This document shows positions 1 through 5,762 of a stretch of 5,862 bases of DNA, in pieces (positions within the stretch are counted from its first letter, which is position 1; the number at the start of each line of letters is the position of its first letter). Made by a program: the position numbers and the translations under genes. The stretch is from contig PIVH01000416.1 of the NCBI GenBank assembly GCA_003354225.1, positions 1 to 5,862 on the forward strand, given 5' to 3'. This stretch comes from Globobulimina sp. Taxonomy: Eukaryota > Foraminifera > Rotaliida. The notes beneath the pieces are model-generated. The model did not search any database and had not been told where the DNA came from. It worked only from the letters and a program-made list of their open reading frames with translations.

Positions 1-96
1 CAAAACCGCACTGACATCACCACGACGGACTGGCGCAAAAAGTATAAATTTTTCAGTAAATTACGCGACTCCAACAACACAAAAACGGCAGAAAAG
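1..96 (+). other. In-frame open extension upstream of the first gene
   Basis: The 32 codons before the ATG at 97 contain no stop in the same frame, and their GC (41 of 96 bases) matches that gene rather than the AT-rich spacer further on. The translation is plausible protein: polar, with a DWRKKYKFF stretch and a lysine-rich end. The gene may therefore begin outside the window. The alternative is a promoter and leader, because TATAAAT lies at 43-49. A run of 32 open codons is not rare by chance, so this is only suggestive. Confidence 0.4.
43..49 (+). promoter_or_regulatory. Possible TATA element for the first gene
   Basis: TATAAAT lies 47 nt before the ATG at 97. The same heptamer sits 41 nt before the ATG of the minus-strand gene at the other end of the window, which makes a shared promoter type possible. 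If the open frame upstream is coding, these bases are simply codons. TATA-like strings are also common in AT-rich DNA. Confidence 0.3.
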
Positions 97-1173
97 ATGG
101 AGAGTGCAATCAAGTCCTTTTTTAAACGAATGTTCAATCAAATCACGTTGACGCCGTCTGTGTCGGTGATCGATGACAATATCAATGAATATATCCCGTA
201 TTTCATCGCTATGAACGAAGCCATCGAGAGCTTGACGGATAAAAATATTGTGCCTTTCCAGATTGATATGTGGATCATACCCAAAAATGTGGAATGCTGC
301 ATCGCTGAGTTCAAAGACGAAGCAATGGACGACATTGACAGTGGAGGTGACAGCGGCGGCGATAGCGACAAAAAAGACGATTTAGAGTCGGAATTTGAAG
401 AAATTGGAGTGGATAAGATCGGTAATTTGGACTATCGGTTAAAGAAAAATAATTTTAAATACGAGATGTTTGAAATTGGAATCAAGCAAAAAGAGAAAAT
501 TAGAAGGAATTTTGTACAGAAACTTGAATCGTTTATTTCTGGCGAAAGGAACCAGCGAATTATCATTTATATCGATCGCAGGAATCCGCACTGTATCGTC
601 GCAGAGAATAAATGCGCGCAATATGTGGCCAACAATTATGGTCAGAATGTGGCGGATGATTTCGATACATCGCAGACATTGGCACAAAAAATGCGGATTC
701 AACGAAGGAAGTTTGCCGCCGGCAAAAAAACGTGGGACGATAGGATTTATTTTGTGCAGAGCAATAAGAAAGAATTCCAGAAATTGCCCAGTTTGCATAC
801 ACCGGAGACGTTGTTTTGGGCGTCGACGCAGTGTATGTTGCCGCATTTGGATGGCGAGAAGATCTCAGTCGAGGTCGGCTATGGCTGTCGCAACGACTTC
901 AACGGTTATCAGTTTATGTTGTCGTGGCACGTCGAGTCGCAGGATTTGATCAAAAGTTACTGGTTTACGAGTTGTTGGGGAGCCAGGCTTTTCCCCTTTG
1001 ACTGCTTTATGTTATGGCCGAGGTACTTCAAACAGCATAAACAACACAAGAAAGCGCAAGCCGTCCAGCAAGATTTTATCAAGAAATTGAAATCTATGCC
1101 GCAATGTCATGACGCTGGCTTTTTGAATTGGTTTGAAACCACCACACAATCAAAATTATTATTATTCTCATAA
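97..1173 (+). CDS. Unrecognised protein, 358 aa, acidic insert and Trp/Cys-rich C-terminal block
   Basis: I do not recognise this protein and assign no function. It starts at an ATG in a good eukaryotic context (A at -3, G at +4) and ends in TAA. Residues 1-70 look globular, with mixed helix and strand character. Residues 74-103 form an acidic Asp/Glu/Ser/Gly linker containing a short GGDS repeat. Residues 115-150 are charged and probably helical, and 154-169 contain a hydrophobic strand (IIIYID) followed by Arg-Arg. Residues 199-211 are basic. The most structured part is 236-311, with Trp at 241, 277, 289, 294 and 307 and Cys at 246, 264, 293 and 303. I see no signal peptide and no convincing membrane helix. 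GC is about 44% against about 25% in the two other genes, which suggests a different origin. The frame is open back to base 1, so this may be the C-terminal part of a longer protein. That it is a real gene is fairly sure from its length and codon bias. Confidence 0.75.
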   Translation: MESAIKSFFKRMFNQITLTPSVSVIDDNINEYIPYFIAMNEAIESLTDKNIVPFQIDMWIIPKNVECCIAEFKDEAMDDIDSGGDSGGDSDKKDDLESEFEEIGVDKIGNLDYRLKKNNFKYEMFEIGIKQKEKIRRNFVQKLESFISGERNQRIIIYIDRRNPHCIVAENKCAQYVANNYGQNVADDFDTSQTLAQKMRIQRRKFAAGKKTWDDRIYFVQSNKKEFQKLPSLHTPETLFWASTQCMLPHLDGEKISVEVGYGCRNDFNGYQFMLSWHVESQDLIKSYWFTSCWGARLFPFDCFMLWPRYFKQHKQHKKAQAVQQDFIKKLKSMPQCHDAGFLNWFETTTQSKLLLFS

Positions 1174-1450
1174 CCTGCACATGTATCCATCTTTTTTTTG
1201 TATATTGCATGTTTAATGCGTTTGTTAGTTTGCGATTGGTTGTTACAACTTGCTTGTTTTACTTTGTATATTTTTAACTAAAACATCACATTTACAATTG
1301 CTTCCATTCATATATCAACTCCGATGGTTCATAATCTTTAGTTATACTTTGTTGCTATTTATAGTTTTCTTTATTGTCTTACATTAACTCAACAATTCTG
1401 ACTCAACTAAAATAATAACTTAATTGTTTGTTGCTACATTTTTAAGTGCA
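1174..1450. other. AT-rich intergenic spacer between the two plus-strand genes
   Basis: This 277-bp stretch has no credible ORF, tRNA or strong hairpin on either strand. Base composition drops abruptly from the preceding gene to the AT-rich level of the rest of the window. A run of eight T at 1192-1199, 19 nt after the stop codon, fits the T5NT pattern that ends early transcripts in poxviruses, but T runs are expected here. No AATAAA is present for the upstream gene. Possible TATA-like strings for the next gene are at 1356-1364 (TATTTATAG) and near 1267-1276, both weak. The boundary between the two compositional zones falls in or at the edge of this spacer. Confidence 0.6.
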
Positions 1451-2371
1451 ATGAACCAAGAACATCGTAATCAAACAAGTCGTAATCAAAGAAGAAGAAG
1501 ACAGAATCATCAGCAACAACACTATAACAACATCAATTATTATCAAAACAATACTAATCATCAATATTACCAAACACATGCACCACACAATTTGAATAAT
1601 GACTATTATCATCAACCATATCAATATCATAATCATTACAACCATTACAATTCTCAAAATTATCAACATCAACAAGTCTACCAACAACCACATCAAACCA
1701 CCAATAAATCAGTAGAAGAAGAGTCAAAAAATGATACAATTATTTCAAAGTTTGATACAAGTAAATTATTACAAGAAAAAGCAAACGAATTAAAGACAAA
1801 AATGGATTTAAAACATATTCTTTATTATCATACTGATCCAACAAACAACTTATTACAATTTAATAATGAGATAAAACCATTGTGTGCTAAATCCGCAAAT
1901 ATTGAATCATTAATAGACATTAATTTAAATCAAATACCAATTCATTATCCAAATAATATTATCCATAGTTTATATCAACAAAAGCCGGCAAAACGGTATT
2001 GGAATACGACAAGAATTGATCCATTTTGTCACGAAATAAAGAAAATAGAAAACGAAATAAAGAGTAACGATGATATACAAATACAAACAAGAAAACGATT
2101 CATAACCTATCGACATAATTTGCGAGCAATATCAAATGTTGTTTTATTTAAATTAACCAAAATGCGCATTTTTGATAAGTGTGGTATTAATATTGGGGTT
2201 CACCGAAATGGAAACGATATTTTTCTTGAAAATATTACTGAATTTGATGAAAAAGCCAATGAATCGTTTTTTGCGATTAATTGTACCTATGGATATTTAT
2301 TAGAACATACATTAGAATCATTAGCAAATAACGGCGAGATTGAGGCTATGAACTATAAGAAAAATTTCTAA
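1451..2371 (+). CDS. Probable DXO/RAI1-like protein, C-terminally truncated, 306 aa
   Basis: I start this gene at the ATG at 1451 (G at -3) rather than an in-frame TTG at 1424, because nothing suggests non-ATG initiation. Residues 1-85 are low complexity: a basic RNQRRRR cluster, then Asn/Gln/His/Tyr repeats. From about residue 100 the protein resembles the DXO/RAI1 family, which removes aberrant or non-canonical 5' caps from RNA. A YY-x3-P segment (125-130) matches the N-terminal part of the family. RFITYR with Arg221 matches the (V/I)-x-W-R-G motif. FLENITEF (258-265) follows at the right distance, and GYLLE (281-285) fits the family's G-hydrophobic-x-hydrophobic-E motif. GEIEA (295-299) could stand for the E-x-D metal-binding motif, although it has Glu in place of Asp and lies only about 10 residues on, where about 35-40 are usual. 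The E-x-K motif is absent because the gene stops at TAA, so full nuclease activity is doubtful. The family call comes from eye alignment against remembered motifs; I am sure of the ORF, moderately sure of the family. Its 3' end overlaps the opposing gene. Confidence 0.6.
   Translation: MNQEHRNQTSRNQRRRRQNHQQQHYNNINYYQNNTNHQYYQTHAPHNLNNDYYHQPYQYHNHYNHYNSQNYQHQQVYQQPHQTTNKSVEEESKNDTIISKFDTSKLLQEKANELKTKMDLKHILYYHTDPTNNLLQFNNEIKPLCAKSANIESLIDINLNQIPIHYPNNIIHSLYQQKPAKRYWNTTRIDPFCHEIKKIENEIKSNDDIQIQTRKRFITYRHNLRAISNVVLFKLTKMRIFDKCGINIGVHRNGNDIFLENITEFDEKANESFFAINCTYGYLLEHTLESLANNGEIEAMNYKKNF
1493..1705 (+). repeat. Low-complexity Asn/Gln/His/Tyr-coding tract
   Basis: This part of the second gene is almost entirely built from CAA, CAT, AAT, TAT and AAC codons, giving residues about 15-85 of its protein. 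Short imprecise direct repeats such as ATCATAATCATTACAACC occur, but there is no exact repeat unit. The tract is prion-like in composition and expected to be disordered. It precedes the folded domain and probably has no conserved sequence. Confidence 0.6.
2296..2301 (-). promoter_or_regulatory. Possible polyadenylation signal of the minus-strand gene
   Basis: Read on the minus strand this is AATAAA, 45 nt beyond the TAG of the large gene, a suitable distance. It lies inside the coding region of the opposing gene. No AATAAA follows the opposing gene nearby; the nearest variant is ATTAAA at 2646-2651. The hexamer is common by chance at this base composition. Confidence 0.3.
2346..2371. other. 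Convergent 3' overlap of two genes
   Basis: The plus-strand gene ends with TAA at 2369-2371 and the minus-strand gene ends with TAG at 2348-2346, so their last codons share 26 bp. Both mRNAs must run further, so their 3' ends would be complementary over a longer stretch. Such tight tail-to-tail packing is typical of compact viral or protist genomes. Confidence 0.8.
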
Positions 2372-5300
2372 TTATTTGCGTGCTCATACTATTTTGCATA
2401 ATTTCATGATTATTCCTGTTTTCATTGATATCTGTTTTACATTCAAAGTAATCGGTTGGTACTATTCCTGTGTTAAACGGATAATAGTCTTCAAACATTG
2501 TTTTGCCTCTTCTTGTTACCACACCTTTTTTATTAATGGGATGTTCATTCTCATAGATTGTAACAGCTCTATTTTGGTTTTGCATACAATTCCGGATTCT
2601 TGCCAATTCATTGTATTTTATTTGTTTTTTACTGTTGCTGTTATAATTAAATTGCATGAATTTGTCATTTTCTTTTTGTTTCATTTGCTTCCATTTAATA
2701 TATTCATAGTTTTGGATTCGATTGTTGCTCAACATAAATATTAATATGGCAATGATGATATTTAATAATAGCATCAACATCACAAATTTACGTTTCTTTC
2801 TTTTATGAATTGCATATTTTGGATGATTACCATATGGATTTGCCGACCATGATCTTCTTTGTGCATTATTTAATTGCCTATTTCGAGATATTTCAATGTT
2901 GGGTTGGTTGGCATTGTTTGTTTGTTGTTGTTGATTTAAATTATTTTGCGACGTTTGTTGTTGATTATTATTCAAATTAAATCCAAAATTCATTGGGTTG
3001 GCAGCAATGAGATTTATTCTTTGGTGATGCATCATTTGTTGTTGTGTTTGTTGCTGCATTTGTTGAGTTTGTTGCTGTTGTTTATTTATTTTATATTGAT
3101 TATCTCTCATTTGATTATTTAAAAATTGTTGCGATGGGATTCTTTGTCGTTGTTGATTTCTTGGCGGTTGCATTTGTTGTTGGTTTTGCGCGGATTGCAT
3201 TTGTTGGTTCCTTGGCGGTTGCATTTGTTGTTGGTTTTGCGCGGATTGCATTTGTTGGTTCCTTGGCTGTTGCATTTGTTGTTGTTGCTGTTGGTATTGA
3301 TATGGTGGCTGATATTGTTGATATTGTTGATATTGCTTTTGTTTATTAAGGCAATTCTTAGCCTCATGCCCTGTTTCACCGCAACTATAACATTTTCTTT
3401 GTCCATAATTAACTTTTCTTCTTTGTTTATTTTCAAATTCTTCGATTTCAAATCTTTTCTCTAATTTCAGGTATTTCTCTTTCAATTCAAATAACATCTC
3501 AGTTGGATCGTAATTACTTTGTTTGTGTTGATTTTGTTGGTTTTGTTGCCTTTCTTGGTAGTTATTTTGTTGATTTTGTTGGTATTGTTGATTATTTGAA
3601 TCGTCATATTCATTTTCATCATAATTCTCATTGGCGCCATAAATATCATTTTTTTGTTCGTTGGGTGAATCGTTGATTTTTTGTAAATAGTCATCCCGTC
3701 GTTGCTTCAATTCATGCGCCCTATTTTTCGCGCGATCAATTAATTTATTATATTCATCAATTTTTTTTCTTTCTTGTTCTAATATATCATAATCTTTTTG
3801 TAATTTATTTGCGTTGTGATTGTCAGGTATCTTATTTGGTGATGAATGCGTCTTTTTTACATTATGCGCGTAATCATCGTCACTGTTATCATCGTACGGT
3901 TGGTTGGGTACTGATATACTAATTTTTGTTTGTTGATTGTGTGTTTTTTGCATTTGTTCATTTTGACGGTGCATTTCTTCCATTTGCTTTAATTCAGCCA
4001 TTTTCAATTCAATTGCGAGGTTTTTTGATAGCAATTCATTTCGAAATTGATCCATTTGTAGCTTCATATCATAATTATTTCTCTTTAATTGTTCAATTTC
4101 TTTTTTAAATTTCAATTTTTCAAATCCATTTTCGCGCTCTTTTTCATCCAATTTCAATTGTTGCAGTTTATATTGATCAATTAGGGCTAATTTCTCTTTT
4201 TTCAGCACTTCTTTTTCATGTCGTTCTTGTTGCCATTGTGTTTTGTAATATATACTCATTTCATAATTTTCTTCACCGCCTTTATTTACTTCATCTATGA
4301 GTGTTTCATTGATGGTTTCATTTATTATTAATTTGCCATCGCGCTCTTCAAATTCTTTTAATTCGTTATTTTTATTTCTGAACCCATAATCGAATAATTT
4401 ATTACCTTCATTCTTTTGGTATTTTGCGTGCTTACTTTTTGGGGCTTCAGCATCATACTCAATATTATATTCACTGCAAATTTTATTATAATCATCGATT
4501 GGTTGACCTGTCTGTAATATATTGATCAATTCCCTCATAATTAATTGTTTATCGATTCCTCTGCCTATTCTGCTTCTCATTTCATCCAATAATTGGATAT
4601 TTCGATTAATTTCATCAGATTGGTCTTTTGTTGGCTTCAATGCACAATTAAATGTTTCAAAATTATTTTTAATGTGTCCATTAAGCTCATATATACTAAT
4701 ACATAGAGGCAATATATTATTATGTACAGCTATTGCTAATCCAACATACATATCATTCACATTAATTAATTTCTGATTTATTGCTTGATTAATTTGTTCT
4801 GGTATTTTTACTATGCATGGTATGTTATATTTGGCGCAATTGCAGCTACCTTGCATGCTTTTTTTCTGTGTTTTATTTGTTTCTCTCATTATCATTTTCT
4901 TTTCAATAAATGCATTACAGCTGTGACCAAATGATACATTGCCACATACTGCTTGCGATCGAATTATTGGTCCACAATTACCTGAATCAACGTGGAAATG
5001 GAGGCATGCCCACTTTGTTTCTGTCACTTCATTTGATCCATGATTATAATCTGTAATTTGCTTTCTAATGATTGGATTTAATACTTTAATTGATGGCGAT
5101 TTATTTAATATTAATTGTATCTGTTTTTGGTCATAGTATGTTAGGAATTTTGGTGATTGATCATCGTTGTAAAAGGGATATGCGAGTTTCATAACAATAC
5201 GGTACATAGACCATGGATTTAATTGTTGTCTTATTTCCTGGTTTCTTTCTTGATTTAATTTCTCTAAATTAGATTGGGATAATTTTGAGTTATTCTTATA

Positions 5301-5762
5301 ACTAAAATTAAATTGGTCGGCGTTAATGGTATTGTTGTCATTTAACATTTTCATTGGATTCATCATATCGATTAATTCTTGGCTGAAAGTTACTGGTTTT
5401 TCATTAAATTTTGGGTGATATGGAATTAGTTCACGTAATGAATTATCTTTAATTGCGTTGATATTTTTGATGCATTTGTTAGGTCTTCGCGTATTAATTG
5501 CGATTATTTGACATATTATTAATTTTGATATATTATTATTAATTTTATAAATCTTTTTATTTATTTTCCATTCATGTATTTTTAATACATTTTTTGTAAA
5601 ATATACCAATGTTTTACGATTAACTTCGTGAAAATTTGGTTCAATGGAACCTTCGGGCGTAAATTTAATATTATCTCTGTTGCGAATAACCGCGCCAGAT
5701 TTAATATTCTTTGTTTGTTTTTTATTTAGTTTCTTGTTATTATTGTCTGTAAATGATCTCAT
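2346..5762 (-). CDS. Large multidomain protein: Cys/His cluster, coiled coils, CCHC zinc knuckle, Gln-rich tract, one membrane segment (1138 aa)
   Basis: I do not recognise the whole protein. The ATG at 5762 has A at -3; the frame is open 33 codons further upstream, so the N-terminus is uncertain. Residues 1-250 are Asn/Lys-rich but look folded. Residues 253-316 hold a Cys/His cluster (C253, H255, H257, C263, C273, H280, C282, C307, C309, C316) that could bind metal. Long charged coiled coils are predicted by eye at about 511-605 and 650-705. Residues 721-755 are Gln/Asn-rich. C791, C794, H799 and C804 form a C-x2-C-x4-H-x4-C zinc knuckle, a type that normally binds single-stranded nucleic acid in Gag and cellular RNA-binding proteins. 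Residues 806-965 are very Gln-rich, with 17-residue tandem repeats. A KRKKRK cluster (987-992) precedes one hydrophobic helix (993-1011). By the positive-inside rule, the long N-terminal part would face the cytosol and the last 127 residues the lumen or outside. No enzyme domain is visible. It could be a structural, scaffold or RNA-tethering membrane protein, but that is inference. Confidence 0.85.
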   Translation of the reverse strand: MRSFTDNNNKKLNKKQTKNIKSGAVIRNRDNIKFTPEGSIEPNFHEVNRKTLVYFTKNVLKIHEWKINKKIYKINNNISKLIICQIIAINTRRPNKCIKNINAIKDNSLRELIPYHPKFNEKPVTFSQELIDMMNPMKMLNDNNTINADQFNFSYKNNSKLSQSNLEKLNQERNQEIRQQLNPWSMYRIVMKLAYPFYNDDQSPKFLTYYDQKQIQLILNKSPSIKVLNPIIRKQITDYNHGSNEVTETKWACLHFHVDSGNCGPIIRSQAVCGNVSFGHSCNAFIEKKMIMRETNKTQKKSMQGSCNCAKYNIPCIVKIPEQINQAINQKLINVNDMYVGLAIAVHNNILPLCISIYELNGHIKNNFETFNCALKPTKDQSDEINRNIQLLDEMRSRIGRGIDKQLIMRELINILQTGQPIDDYNKICSEYNIEYDAEAPKSKHAKYQKNEGNKLFDYGFRNKNNELKEFEERDGKLIINETINETLIDEVNKGGEENYEMSIYYKTQWQQERHEKEVLKKEKLALIDQYKLQQLKLDEKERENGFEKLKFKKEIEQLKRNNYDMKLQMDQFRNELLSKNLAIELKMAELKQMEEMHRQNEQMQKTHNQQTKISISVPNQPYDDNSDDDYAHNVKKTHSSPNKIPDNHNANKLQKDYDILEQERKKIDEYNKLIDRAKNRAHELKQRRDDYLQKINDSPNEQKNDIYGANENYDENEYDDSNNQQYQQNQQNNYQERQQNQQNQHKQSNYDPTEMLFELKEKYLKLEKRFEIEEFENKQRRKVNYGQRKCYSCGETGHEAKNCLNKQKQYQQYQQYQPPYQYQQQQQQMQQPRNQQMQSAQNQQQMQPPRNQQMQSAQNQQQMQPPRNQQRQRIPSQQFLNNQMRDNQYKINKQQQQTQQMQQQTQQQMMHHQRINLIAANPMNFGFNLNNNQQQTSQNNLNQQQQTNNANQPNIEISRNRQLNNAQRRSWSANPYGNHPKYAIHKRKKRKFVMLMLLLNIIIAILIFMLSNNRIQNYEYIKWKQMKQKENDKFMQFNYNSNSKKQIKYNELARIRNCMQNQNRAVTIYENEHPINKKGVVTRRGKTMFEDYYPFNTGIVPTDYFECKTDINENRNNHEIMQNSMSTQIIRNFSYSS
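2732..2806 (-). other. Basic cluster and single transmembrane segment of the large protein
   Basis: KRKKRK at residues 987-992 is followed by about 19 hydrophobic residues (993-1011: FVMLMLLLN then IIIAILIFML) with no charged residue and one Asn. It then returns to polar sequence (SNNRIQN). Length and flanking charge fit one membrane-spanning helix with the N-terminal side in the cytosol. The remaining 127 residues carry just two cysteines, C1059 and C1108, which could form a disulfide, and one N-glycosylation sequon (NFS at 1133-1135). Confidence 0.75.
3160..3284 (-). repeat. Two perfect 51-bp tandem repeats plus a partial third
   Basis: Bases 3160-3210 and 3211-3261 are identical over all 51 positions. 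A third copy, starting at 3262, matches for about 23 bases with one substitution. The unit is 17 codons, so copy number can change without breaking the frame. It encodes a Gln/Met/Pro unit containing MQPPRN and MQSAQN (residues 835-851 and 852-868). Perfect identity, including silent sites, suggests recent duplication or ongoing copy-number change. Confidence 0.9.
3311..3335 (-). repeat. 9-bp tandem repeat coding QYQ
   Basis: GATATTGTT is repeated nearly three times on the plus strand, giving QYQQYQQYQ in the large protein just after the zinc knuckle. It is a simple in-frame short repeat inside the Gln-rich tract. Confidence 0.8.
3351..3392 (-). other. CCHC zinc knuckle within the large protein
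   Basis: Residues 791-804 read CYSCGETGHEAKNC, an exact C-x2-C-x4-H-x4-C knuckle with the usual glycine before the histidine and an aromatic residue after the first cysteine. Only one copy is present. In known families this motif binds RNA or single-stranded DNA. It sits between a charged helical segment (about 757-789) and the long Gln-rich tract. Confidence 0.9.
3500..3600 (-). repeat. Low-complexity Gln/Asn-coding tract
   Basis: Degenerate GTTGATTTTGTTG-like repeats encode residues about 721-755 of the large protein, mostly Gln, Asn and Tyr. The tract separates the second coiled coil from the short charged helix before the zinc knuckle and is expected to be disordered. Confidence 0.65.

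Noticed and set aside
470-1001. Other-frame ORFs inside the first gene, 470-949 and 816-1001
   Set aside because: They are Arg/Cys-rich translations expected from shifting the frame of the 358-residue gene, and have no start context or domain evidence.
1424-1450. TTG start adding nine residues to the second gene
   Set aside because: Nothing supports non-ATG initiation, and the ATG at 1451 has a purine at -3 and precedes the natural polar N-terminus.
1442-1739. Minus-strand ORFs opposite the Asn/His/Tyr-rich head of the second gene
   Set aside because: Their Ile/Leu/Met/Val-only composition is the mirror of the repeat codons on the plus strand.
2372-2744. Continuation of the DXO-like domain through a frameshift after the stop at 2371
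   Set aside because: Another plus frame is open to 2744, but its translation is Phe/Ile-rich antisense of the large gene and has no E-x-K or other family motif.
3044-3464. Plus-strand ORFs rich in Val, Ala and Leu opposite the Gln-rich tract
   Set aside because: They are antisense shadows of CAA/CAG repeats, which read as Leu/Val/Cys/Phe on the other strand, and they have no independent features.
4900-4990. Papain-like cysteine protease motif around DSGNCG in the large protein
   Set aside because: The string resembles the papain Q-G-x-C-G-x-C-W-A-F site only at its start. The second Cys, the Trp and the downstream His and Asn motifs are missing.
2346-5762. Large gene as a retroelement Gag
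   Set aside because: The coiled coil and CCHC knuckle are Gag-like, but there is no protease, reverse transcriptase, integrase or long terminal repeat. The gene ends tail-to-tail with another gene, and Gag would not normally be followed by a long Gln tract and a membrane helix.
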